22,594 nucleotides of DNA from IMG/VR virus record IMGVR_UViG_3300034093_000123, positions 1-22,594 of that record. One strand, 5' to 3'. This stretch comes from a virus. Made by a program: the position numbers and the translations under genes. This document shows positions 7,302 to 14,914 of this stretch, in pieces. Every line of letters starts with the position of its first letter. Position 1 is the stretch's first letter. Under the pieces are notes generated by a model. It worked only from the letters and a program-made list of their open reading frames with translations. It did not search any database and was not told where the DNA came from.

Positions 7302-7484
7302 TCATTCTCCACCTTTGATATTTCTAACTAACTTAAACAGCCTGTAGATAATCAGGATAGACCCGGCAAGAGCCATGAACAAATGGAGCCAGCCATTAAG
7401 ATTGACTGCCCACAACGGCATCGTCATCACGCTACCAGCAATGACTGTATCTACTGCAAGATTTGTTTCACCGTTGGTATTCAT
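7302..7484 (-). CDS. Small class II-type holin, T7 gp17.5-like
   Basis: I choose the ATG at 7484 because it has AAGGA seven bases upstream and starts 10 bases after the previous stop. This gives 60 residues. Two hydrophobic spans are visible: about 13-29 (TVIAGSVMTMPLWAVNL) and 32-50 (WLHLFMALAGSILIIYRLF). They are joined by a short N-G turn, with a positively charged tail (KLVRNIKGGE). Size, topology and the LNxW turn resemble T7 gp17.5, a holin that makes lesions in the inner membrane. An alternative upstream ATG at 7511 would add nine residues and overlap the 110-residue gene. The protein could instead act as antiholin to the larger 3TM holin downstream. Confidence 0.75.
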   Translation of the reverse strand: MNTNGETNLAVDTVIAGSVMTMPLWAVNLNGWLHLFMALAGSILIIYRLFKLVRNIKGGE

Positions 7485-7494
7485 GGCCTGTTCC

Positions 7495-7827
7495 TTAGAC
7501 AATGCTTCCATAATCTTCGTTAGCACCAATGACATCAAGGATATTTTGCACTGTAACGCGCATAGCGAAACGTGCCCCCTGTGCAAAGCCATTAGTAGCC
7601 GTATCTTCCTGACCGCGCACGATAGTCATTCCATCACCGGAGCGGGCAGTAACTTTGACGATCTCATAAGAACCATCGGTATTCTCTAAGGTCGCATAGA
7701 AATAATCCCCGGCTGTCATTGTGGGGAATGTAGCACCTTGACCGGCAGCAAGCGTAATCCCCGTATCTGATGCGGAGATTGAAGCAGCTAGAACACCGGC
7801 GGCATTATTTTTTAGTTTGAGTGCCAT
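7495..7827 (-). CDS. Small beta-rich structural protein, paralogue of the upstream gene (copy 2)
   Basis: This 110-residue protein aligns along nearly its whole length with the gene at 7836-8162. Shared positions include M-A-x-x-L-x-NNA, SDT, AGxGAxFP, EIxKxTxRxGD, VRxQExTA and TVxNI. The pattern is known from N-terminal segments of phage tail fibers and small virion proteins, with short beta strands and Gly turns. No catalytic motif is visible. The start is ATG with GAGG upstream. Position after the two adaptor-like genes and before lysis genes suggests a tail accessory or fiber-attachment role. Function is inferred. Confidence 0.72.
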   Translation of the reverse strand: MALKLKNNAAGVLAASISASDTGITLAAGQGATFPTMTAGDYFYATLENTDGSYEIVKVTARSGDGMTIVRGQEDTATNGFAQGARFAMRVTVQNILDVIGANEDYGSIV

Positions 7828-7835
7828 AACCTACC

Positions 7836-8162
7836 TCACAAAGCCAAAACTTCAGTGTCGCCGATAAGGCCAACAATGTTAGCAACAGTAATACGAAGGT
7901 CTACCTTACTACCAATGGGGAATGGCAAGGCAGCTGTACCCTCCTGCGCACGAACAACGGTTAGAGTATCACCGGTACGGGTAGTGCACTTCATAATCTC
8001 AAACGTGTTCTCAGTTGTGATGACTGTTACGTTAAAGAAGTTACCGGATGACAGCGCAGGGAACAACGCACCGTCACCTGCCTTAACTACAAGTGTAGTA
8101 TCAGATGTGCCAACTGCTATCGCTATCGTAGACTGTGCGTTATTAGTAAGCTGGGTTGCCAT
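7836..8162 (-). CDS. Small beta-rich structural protein, paralogue of the downstream gene (copy 1)
   Basis: The 108-residue product contains NNAQSTIAIAVGTSDTTL (7-24), AGDGALFPALSSGNFF (28-43), EIMKCTTRTGDTLTVVRAQE (55-74) and RITVANIVGLIGD (89-101). It is clearly homologous to the next gene, which starts eight bases after its stop. The start ATG follows AAGGTG. Head-to-tail duplicates like this often form hetero-oligomeric rings or attach different fibers. That is a general expectation, not something shown here. Confidence 0.72.
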   Translation of the reverse strand: MATQLTNNAQSTIAIAVGTSDTTLVVKAGDGALFPALSSGNFFNVTVITTENTFEIMKCTTRTGDTLTVVRAQEGTAALPFPIGSKVDLRITVANIVGLIGDTEVLAL

Positions 8163-8170
8163 GATGCACC

Positions 8171-8941
8171 TTATGCAAACGAGTTACCACGCACTGTAAA
8201 CTGACCCCTAAAATTAGAGAGGTTAGCCCGTGCGCGGCGTTCTGTTGAGTGAAAGAGGTATTGCTTTGCGTGATACGAAGCCAACTGGAAATCAGTCCAA
8301 GCTACGTTAGGCATAACAAGAAGTTGCTGCAGTGCACCATGGATGATCAGGTCTTCTAACTCATCCATCATGTTAGCGTCCATGCTGGTAGCATCACGCT
8401 TGGGTTTAAGCGCATAGAACATGCGCATTGTATATACAGCTTTATCATCCGGCAGTGGCAAGATGATATACTTGTCAGGTGTCAGTTGACATATAGCACG
8501 TGGCTGCTCACCGTCAGCAAGGGCTTCTTCAGTTACGGTAAAGGTAGGGCCAGCGTTAAATGCGCCACCATCAAATTGCCCGATATTGAGGACAGCGGAA
8601 GAACGTGCATCCCACATTGTCTCTGGGTCAACACCGCTATAAAGGTCTGCCCACTTTGGATAGAAGGCGATAGCTTGCTCAAGGGTTAGACGCTCCAGCG
8701 GAACATCATTCATAAGAGCTTCAAACACCACATGGACATCAGCATTGTCCGGCTTACGGTATTGATACTCGGAGATACCCGGTGACAGATTGAACTTAGG
8801 CTGGACATACCGCCACAACAAAGACCGTTCACACGAGCGGATTGCTGCACTGCGAATGTATTGGATGATGAGTGGCTGCGGACAGCCAATCACACTTTGG
8901 TTAACTCTTGGTAGGAGGGAGGCGAAGGTTTTATCGACCAT
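8171..8941 (-). CDS. Second adaptor-like tail protein
   Basis: The 256-residue protein follows the first adaptor by a TAATG overlap, with GGAGG seven bases upstream. Residues 1-50 look helical (SLLPRVNQSVIG, YIRSAAIRSCERSLLWRYVQ). Residues 55-200 look mainly beta, and 200-240 are again helical (LEDLIIHGALQQLL, then AKQYLFHSTERRARANL). The segment VHVVFEALMNDVPLERLTLE followed by YPKWAD parallels a segment of the upstream adaptor that ends YPGWAS, so the two may share a fold. Together they probably form the ring between portal and nozzle, like T7 gp11. I do not know which one contacts the portal. A tail-completion protein is the alternative. Confidence 0.68.
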   Translation of the reverse strand: MVDKTFASLLPRVNQSVIGCPQPLIIQYIRSAAIRSCERSLLWRYVQPKFNLSPGISEYQYRKPDNADVHVVFEALMNDVPLERLTLEQAIAFYPKWADLYSGVDPETMWDARSSAVLNIGQFDGGAFNAGPTFTVTEEALADGEQPRAICQLTPDKYIILPLPDDKAVYTMRMFYALKPKRDATSMDANMMDELEDLIIHGALQQLLVMPNVAWTDFQLASYHAKQYLFHSTERRARANLSNFRGQFTVRGNSFA

Positions 8942-9621
8942 TAGATAACCTCCCCAAGAGGACCACTACCAGAGCCGCCGACTGCTCTAGGTGGTTTAAG
9001 ACCCGCAGCCTTTGTATCTGTAACAGTGCGAGACTGCAACGAAGCACCGAGTGATTGTGTAAACGAATCCAAGAACAACTTAGCGCGACCCGAAGTCACG
9101 TGCTCTGCATCAAGGGATTCGGCAAGGAACACCACGCCATCAACAAGGACCGGCATGTAGCCTGATGGTGGGTTAGTGATGGTTTCGTTGATTGTATAAT
9201 CTGGCGGAGAGTTTGCATACTCACCAACAAGAACAACTCCGGCCGTCGGCTTCGGATACAGGAAGTACTGCTCCCCGTTCTTAACATGCCGCATGTAGTT
9301 CATTGGAATACCAGCAGCCTCACTGGCCCAGCCGGGATAACTACGGCTAAGGGATTCCCGATCCACTTCGGAGATTGCATCCCCATCCTTCACGTAGAAG
9401 ATATCAAGCAGGCGAATCGCACCGGTAGGTAGTGTCTGGATAACTGAGTTAGCAGTAGTAGCGATGTCAGAAAACTGAGCAAACAAGTCAGGGCGCAGTA
9501 TGGATGTGCGCTTCAATGTCAGATTAACAAAGCCGAGTAACTCCGCATCGCTAAGGCGATACGGAGCAAGAGTATCCTGAGTGATACGGCGAACCTCGAC
9601 TATGATATCTGCAGGTGTCAC
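8941..9621 (-). CDS. Head-tail adaptor (tail tubular A-like) protein
   Basis: This 226-residue protein starts at GTG 9621, preceded by AAGGA at an 8-base spacing. The first 45 residues (PADIIVEVRRITQD, YRLSDAELLGFVNLTLKR, LRPDLF) form the helical start that I recognise from phage adaptor proteins. A beta-rich core follows (60-145), then a helical return (155-190, ESLDAEHVTSGRAKLFLDSF) and a Gly/Pro-rich tail. Such proteins form a ring bridging portal and tail nozzle. Placement between head and nozzle genes agrees, although fibers and small genes separate it from the capsid genes. Length is near that of T7 gp11 (about 196). Confidence 0.75.
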   Translation of the reverse strand: MTPADIIVEVRRITQDTLAPYRLSDAELLGFVNLTLKRTSILRPDLFAQFSDIATTANSVIQTLPTGAIRLLDIFYVKDGDAISEVDRESLSRSYPGWASEAAGIPMNYMRHVKNGEQYFLYPKPTAGVVLVGEYANSPPDYTINETITNPPSGYMPVLVDGVVFLAESLDAEHVTSGRAKLFLDSFTQSLGASLQSRTVTDTKAAGLKPPRAVGGSGSGPLGEVI

Positions 9622-9623
9622 TG

Positions 9624-9887
9624 TTACAGTCCTTGCGAAGCGTCAGCGTTCAATTCGTCATTAGTATACGCAGGTTCTTCGGGGATGTCATCTGTGAATA
9701 GATTGACAACATCTTTCCGTTTACGTCCACGTTTCTGCTCTACCTTCTCGATCACCTCAGTAGGGATGAAACGCTCAGGGTAGGCTTCTTCTTCGGTCAC
9801 TTCGTACAGCTTATCGTTCTTAGCGAGAATCTCATCCCACTCAAAAATCCAACCATCAATACGGCTCTTAAGATAACGAATAGTCAT
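9624..9887 (-). CDS. 87-residue conserved-type phage protein, unknown function
   Basis: I start this gene at ATG 9887, which has AAGGA eight bases upstream. A longer frame starting at 9956 would run into the preceding gene and has no comparable site. The N-terminal part (YLKSRIDGWIFEWDEILAKN, 5-24) is rich in Trp and acidic residues. EEEAYPERFIPTEVIEKVEQ follows, then a basic patch KRGRKRK (52-58) and an acidic C-terminus. I recall similar short proteins beside adaptor genes in other phages but know no function. A two-base gap to the adaptor start implies co-translation. A virion-assembly accessory is plausible. Confidence 0.72.
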   Translation of the reverse strand: MTIRYLKSRIDGWIFEWDEILAKNDKLYEVTEEEAYPERFIPTEVIEKVEQKRGRKRKDVVNLFTDDIPEEPAYTNDELNADASQGL

Positions 9888-9906
9888 GTGTCTGTTCCTT
9901 TGTTGT

Positions 9907-10161
9907 TTAGCAATTCCACGCCCTAAGAGATTTGTTAATGCGTGAATCTGGATCATTGGCAGTCTTAGCAGAGGTTAGTTTCTTTTTCATCCCCTTCATA
10001 CGGGCACAGAAACTATCTCTACGTGGACCACCCTCTGGTTGTGGTGCCTTAAGTCCCGGCTTACCGGGGTTAGCTTTGTTGTATGCAGCGCGACCCTTGG
10101 CGTTCAACCCACCTTCAGGGTCTTTGCCTTCTTTGCGCTGCCACGCTGGTGACTTTGCCAT
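9907..10161 (-). CDS. 84-residue basic phage protein with two cysteines, unknown function
   Basis: The product starts MAKSPAWQRKEGKDPEGGLN and contains PQPEGGPRRDSFCARMKGMK (41-60) and NDPDSRINKSLRAWNC (69-84). It is basic, rich in Gly, Pro and Lys, with Cys at 52 and at the final position, 84. I recognise the overall pattern as a small conserved protein family of tailed phages, but no function is established as far as I know. The start lies three bases after the fiber stop (TAACCAATG), the same junction used before the nozzle gene. No strong SD is visible, so coupling to the fiber gene is likely. Confidence 0.75.
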   Translation of the reverse strand: MAKSPAWQRKEGKDPEGGLNAKGRAAYNKANPGKPGLKAPQPEGGPRRDSFCARMKGMKKKLTSAKTANDPDSRINKSLRAWNC

Positions 10162-10164
10162 TGG

Positions 10165-11223
10165 TTACCCCACACGTTCAATACACAAGATAGCTGATGG
10201 GACAGCAGGACATACAAACGGAGATGCCTGTGCTGCTGTGTAGTCTAATGTTACAGCTGCGTTTGATACTGCAAAGTTAACTTCGGTATAATCACCCGCT
10301 GCAAGATCAAGCATAACTGTGACTTCCGGTAGCACAACTCCACCGTCAGCAGCTTTAATAACTGCAACTTTGGAAGCTGAATTGGTGATATCTGCACCGT
10401 TTTTAGTAAACCAAAATATAGCAGTGTGATCAGCTGCACTGGAGTTAGCAAACTGTAGGCTAACTGTAACGCTATACACACCTGCATTTGCCACAGTTAC
10501 ATGTGAACTTGATGCAATGCTAACATTAGTATTAAAGGTTTCAGCATTATTAAACGTAATAGTTGTAGCTGTATTTGCAGTTGCAGTTTGATCCTGTGTA
10601 GAGTAAAACTGACCGTATGCTTTATCAGTGATAACACCCATTAGTATGGAGCCAGTTGTAATATTAACCTTATTAATATTTACTGAACCGCTACCTTGAC
10701 CGGCAAGATTAAGATCAACATTAACATTTGCACCTGCGGCAGTGATGTTATTATCTGTTATAACAAGTGCAGTGTTTACATTTGAAGTATTGAAATAGCT
10801 GGACTCAATCAGGCTGATACCGGTGAACGATCCTGTAAAGACAACACCAGAAACTGTGCCGCCTGTTATAGCAACAGCGTTTGCGGCTTGAGTAGACATG
10901 CTACCAAGGCCAAGGTTCATGCGTGCATCAGGTGCAGTAGAAGCCCCCGTACCACCATCAGCAATAGCAAGGTCACTAATACCCGTAAGCGTGCCGCTCG
11001 TGACGTTGATATTAGAGATATTAACTGTGCCACTAAGTGCAGAGATGCTATTGCCGGAGAGGCGAATGTTACCAACCGAGACCGAACTAGTGCCAATCTT
11101 CAATGCTGTAGCAGTACCAAGGCCACTATACAGGATGCGTTCCAACGAGGCGGGACCACCGTCGATGTGCATAATCTGGTTGTAAGTATCTTTGATCTTA
11201 TAGCCAGTAAGGTTGGTGGTCAC
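10165..11223 (-). CDS. Tail fiber protein with C1q-like C-terminal domain
   Basis: The 352-residue protein starts at GTG 11223, five bases after a strong AGGAGG. The N-terminal part (GYKIKDTYNQIMHIDGGP, 7-24) resembles attachment segments of phage structural proteins. Residues 50-135 form a repetitive Ser/Gly/Thr shaft, with ADGGTGAS (88-95) and LGSMSTQAANAVAITGGT (106-123), motifs shared by many fibers. Residues about 203-351 look like a C1q or TNF-type jelly roll: YGQFYSTQDQTA, SSHVTVANAGVYSVTVSLQF, and AGDYTEVNFAVSN. That domain probably trimerises and contacts the receptor. It is the last of three large adhesion genes in a row. Head fiber rather than tail fiber cannot be excluded. Confidence 0.78.
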   Translation of the reverse strand: MTTNLTGYKIKDTYNQIMHIDGGPASLERILYSGLGTATALKIGTSSVSVGNIRLSGNSISALSGTVNISNINVTSGTLTGISDLAIADGGTGASTAPDARMNLGLGSMSTQAANAVAITGGTVSGVVFTGSFTGISLIESSYFNTSNVNTALVITDNNITAAGANVNVDLNLAGQGSGSVNINKVNITTGSILMGVITDKAYGQFYSTQDQTATANTATTITFNNAETFNTNVSIASSSHVTVANAGVYSVTVSLQFANSSAADHTAIFWFTKNGADITNSASKVAVIKAADGGVVLPEVTVMLDLAAGDYTEVNFAVSNAAVTLDYTAAQASPFVCPAVPSAILCIERVG

Positions 11224-11258
11224 TGTAGCCTCCTACAAAGTGCTGTAGCTTTAGCATG

Positions 11259-14200
11259 TTACGTAAAGAAATGGAAGTTCGCAGTTGGACGGGTCAAGAA
11301 CCAATTCACATTACCCCCGCTATCATTACAACTTGCACCAGCAAACCAGATAGCACCGCCGCTAGCATACGAGTTCTTCAAGGCTATGAAGTCAATCCAA
11401 GTCTTAACCCCTGATGGATCAGACAAGAAGTGATACCCACCAGTTGTAACAGAACTATCAATCGTGCAGTCACGCTGGGCATAAATTGCTGTTCCTGCGG
11501 GCAAGCCCCCCGTCAGGATACCCGGTGTAATGGTATAGCTACCCGTACCACGGTTAGTACCTGTCCCCGTCTGCCCAACGATACGAGTACCGGGGGCAAT
11601 GTTAGGATGTCCATAGATAACAGCACCGGGCCAAACTTCGCCAGATGTTACTGTTATGCCAAGGTTTGTACCGGTAGCGGCAAGTGTTGTAGTGACTGTA
11701 CCGGTAAACGACGTACCCGATCCGATGTTACCGTACTGCAGATCAAACATACCTGTGACAGTGCCAGCAGTAAACAACATTGCTGTTGGGTACGAAACAG
11801 AAGAACGGATGCTTTTAAATGTGCTATTGCCGGTAAACGTAAGAACGCTATGTGATTGAAGCAGCATCTCAGGATACAAGGTTGCGTTCCGCATACTGAT
11901 GGCTGTACTCAATGGGGTTGGCTGGGATATGCTTAGCCGTATTTGGTTTCCAATAGCCCCGGCACAAGCGGAAAGACCTGTACCAGTTACCGCCCCGGAA
12001 ATAATTTCAGTTACATAGCCGAGGAACTTACCTGTATCATACGGCCCACCGGTTATCCCCGGAGTTGTTACTGGTGAAGCGGGGCACGCATATACGTACT
12101 GCCCAACTGACAAAAAGCTAGTCGTAGGGGTAGTGACAGTAGTAAGAGTTAAAATGTCATTACTAATTGTGCCACTAAATGAGCCGCCCCCGCCTTCAAA
12201 TGTTCTATTACCCGCACCTATAGCTGTGTTCTCTGCGTTAAGGCAGATTGTTCCATTGGGGGGTGTGTCAAACCCGGAAAGTTTGCAAGAGAAATTCTTA
12301 CCGCTTACGGAGAAGGCAACGGCTGAAGCGTTAGATGTCCCACCGCTAGTGGCTGTTAGTATACCGCCATCAAGAAGAAGCGCACGTGTGCTATTGCCTG
12401 TTGATGTAAATGTCCGACACGTTATATTTTTTGCATCAGCATCTATAGTACCTTGGGTAAGGATAAGCGCACCGTTAGTACCGTCCATGTTCAAGTCTTT
12501 TAGCAACTGCCACGTCTTACCCGCGCTAAAAGTAAACGGCCTGTTGATAGCTTTTCCTACATCAACGTAGCCAGTTCCTGAACCATAAAGCGTGATAATA
12601 CCTGTACCATCGAAGGTACCAACAGTACTTGGTATAATTAAATCGCCGTATACAAATGGTGCGGATGTTGCAAGAAGTGACCCTGTGAACCCAGTGAAAT
12701 CAAGCGTCTTTACTCTGGCGACCCCACTTATTGTCAGTGGATATGACCCAGATAGGATATAGAAATTAAGTGCGGTGGCTTCAAGTGCCGACCCCGGTCC
12801 GATTGTAGTTGCAGTAGCAGTTGGATTATTAATTTCAATGCGCGATGTACCAGTCACAGCATCAAGTACTGACATAGATACAACGGTACCGGAGCCAGTA
12901 AGGACAATCTTGCCGCCCGTTCCGAATGTCAGCTTGCGTACAAGGATTGAAACGGATGTTAGTGATTGTGCAGTAAAAGCATGTGTGCTTACATTAAAGA
13001 TACCGGATGTAAGGTCAAATGCCCTTAAACATGTTACTGGGCTAGTAAGAGTCAGTGTTGAAGTACCTGCTGTACTTATTGTTATAGGACGATCTATGGT
13101 TACAGCACTAGAAAATGTACGAGATACAGTAGTCTGTGAACCAAAAAGCATAACACCGGTAGCTGCAGAGATTACAGTGCCTGCAGCAAATACAACATCC
13201 CCGAAAAACGTAAAGGTATTTGTACCACCAGCTATGGTTACGTTTGCCCCTGTTGTATTAAAGTCTCTAAACGCCGACCCTGTTGCAATAGACAACGTAT
13301 AGGTACCCCCAGTAAAATAGAAATTATACACGGAGCCTTCTGCTAAACTTGTAGAATCTATTGATTTGGTACCAGTGTCGGTCGTATTAACAGTTACGTT
13401 TGACGTGCCAGTATACGAAGATACAGATGACCCAGCACTAGTAAAGATAGCTTGACCTGCATTGGGTGCAGTAATATAAAATTTACCAGAAGTACCAAAC
13501 GCAACATGTTTGCCCGCCGCGCCAGTAATTGCTAAACTTTGTGCGGTAAGTGTATAGTTTGTAATATCTAATGTACCGGAGTTAATAGTAAATAGTGCAT
13601 TTATATTTGGTGCTGCTACTGCTGTTGAGAATATAGCCGTAGCTGTAGTACTACCGCCATTGATTCTAACTGGGCGATTAAATGTAACACCACTTAGTTC
13701 ATGAGTACGTGTGGTAGATGGCAGTGTATTAAATGTTATCTGGCCCGTACCTGTACCGATAGTCATACCGGAAGTTAAAGTAAGCGTGCCGCCTATGCTA
13801 AGTAAAGATGCGTCACCAACAATGCTTCCCGTAAACCCACCAGTAAATGTAATGTCGCCATAGGACGAATTTGTATTACCTAACGTAAGTGCATACGATC
13901 CACCGGTAACTTTGATATTAACATTGTTTGTAAGTGTTGCAGTATTCACAGCAATACTACGCGCAGTTGCTCCCGCACCAGTTAGATTGAAGAAGTTATT
14001 GGTACCTGATGTTGTAAATGCTGAACCAGTTGTCTGAAATACTGCACCAGCTGTACCGGTGATATTAAACGCACTTGTACCGGATGCTCCAAACGCAATG
14101 GTCCCATTAGATATAAAATGTGATACTGTAATTGTGTATCCATTAAGGGTTATCGTACCGGCGGCGTTAGTCCATGAACCTGAAGCGGTAATATTATTAG

Positions 14201-14912
14201 TTATGTTAGCAGTACTTGATGTTACGTTGGCAGTAATACTTGCATTACCAAACCCATGTGAACCGGAGTTTAGTGCCAGTGTAGTAGCATTAATTGTTAT
14301 ATTACTAGACGTACCGCTAACACTAGAGCTACCTATCGTAATTGTCGTGCCAGCTGTAAGATTAACAACAGCTGCAGTAGACGCATAGGTGAATGTTGTT
14401 AGCGTACTCATAGTGGTTGCAGAATTAAGCGTCAGTGTACCACTACTACCGGCAGGTATTGTATACGAATTACCGGCAGTACCAGTTATGGAACCAGTGG
14501 GAGCGCACGTTACGTTAGCTCCAGTGGACTGGAAAGAAATCCCTCCCGCAGCTCCGAATACAATGCTTGCACCATTAATTGTAAACGTACCGCTAGATGC
14601 GCTAGTAGTTGCTGTAACTAACCCGGTAAAATTAACAGTACCGGTAGGAGCTAGTGTAAAATTTCCACCGTTATAAGTTGTAGTACCGCCAATGTTAAAT
14701 CCAGCACCGCCGCTAAGAGTAACATTTGATGGATTACTAATAGTAAGTGCGAGTATGTTGATGGTTGCAGCACTTAAAGTAATGGTAGCGGTAGTACCGG
14801 GACTAAATACAACACTATCGGTATTGACACCGGGTGCGCCAGACGGGGACCAGTTAGTACTAGTTGTCCACAACCCATCACCTGCTGCGCCAGTCCATGT
14901 CTTAACAGCCAT
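11259..14912 (-). CDS. Giant Thr/Ser/Gly-rich beta-solenoid virion protein or adhesin
   Basis: Starting at ATG 14912 (AGGAAG seven bases upstream, two bases after the previous stop) the product has 1217 residues. It is rich in Thr, Ser, Gly, Ala and Ile and poor in charged residues. The N-terminus (WTGAAGDGLWTTSTNW, then GVNTDSVVFSPGT) resembles the G-W-NW-D-V-F start of autotransporter-type beta-helical adhesins. Three modules of about 190 residues are visible, each with G[GS][ST]YxL[TS] (338, 536, 722) and later [IF][ND]RP (411, 606, 789). Residues 1068-1136 match a Gly/Thr-rich domain found in virion proteins (GVWPG-type turn, IAPGTRIVGQTGTGTNRGTG). The end (SGGAIWFAGASCNDSGGN, 1183-1200) is a known fiber-like terminus. 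A receptor-binding or decoration role is inferred. Confidence 0.75.
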   Translation of the reverse strand: MAVKTWTGAAGDGLWTTSTNWSPSGAPGVNTDSVVFSPGTTATITLSAATINILALTISNPSNVTLSGGAGFNIGGTTTYNGGNFTLAPTGTVNFTGLVTATTSASSGTFTINGASIVFGAAGGISFQSTGANVTCAPTGSITGTAGNSYTIPAGSSGTLTLNSATTMSTLTTFTYASTAAVVNLTAGTTITIGSSSVSGTSSNITINATTLALNSGSHGFGNASITANVTSSTANITNNITASGSWTNAAGTITLNGYTITVSHFISNGTIAFGASGTSAFNITGTAGAVFQTTGSAFTTSGTNNFFNLTGAGATARSIAVNTATLTNNVNIKVTGGSYALTLGNTNSSYGDITFTGGFTGSIVGDASLLSIGGTLTLTSGMTIGTGTGQITFNTLPSTTRTHELSGVTFNRPVRINGGSTTATAIFSTAVAAPNINALFTINSGTLDITNYTLTAQSLAITGAAGKHVAFGTSGKFYITAPNAGQAIFTSAGSSVSSYTGTSNVTVNTTDTGTKSIDSTSLAEGSVYNFYFTGGTYTLSIATGSAFRDFNTTGANVTIAGGTNTFTFFGDVVFAAGTVISAATGVMLFGSQTTVSRTFSSAVTIDRPITISTAGTSTLTLTSPVTCLRAFDLTSGIFNVSTHAFTAQSLTSVSILVRKLTFGTGGKIVLTGSGTVVSMSVLDAVTGTSRIEINNPTATATTIGPGSALEATALNFYILSGSYPLTISGVARVKTLDFTGFTGSLLATSAPFVYGDLIIPSTVGTFDGTGIITLYGSGTGYVDVGKAINRPFTFSAGKTWQLLKDLNMDGTNGALILTQGTIDADAKNITCRTFTSTGNSTRALLLDGGILTATSGGTSNASAVAFSVSGKNFSCKLSGFDTPPNGTICLNAENTAIGAGNRTFEGGGGSFSGTISNDILTLTTVTTPTTSFLSVGQYVYACPASPVTTPGITGGPYDTGKFLGYVTEIISGAVTGTGLSACAGAIGNQIRLSISQPTPLSTAISMRNATLYPEMLLQSHSVLTFTGNSTFKSIRSSVSYPTAMLFTAGTVTGMFDLQYGNIGSGTSFTGTVTTTLAATGTNLGITVTSGEVWPGAVIYGHPNIAPGTRIVGQTGTGTNRGTGSYTITPGILTGGLPAGTAIYAQRDCTIDSSVTTGGYHFLSDPSGVKTWIDFIALKNSYASGGAIWFAGASCNDSGGNVNWFLTRPTANFHFFT

Positions 14913-14914
14913 GA

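Noticed and set aside
7485-7592. Longer start for the small holin at 7592 or 7511
   Set aside because: The 7592 start overlaps the previous gene by nearly 100 bases with no ribosome site. The 7511 start has only a weak site, while 7484 has AAGGA at a good distance.
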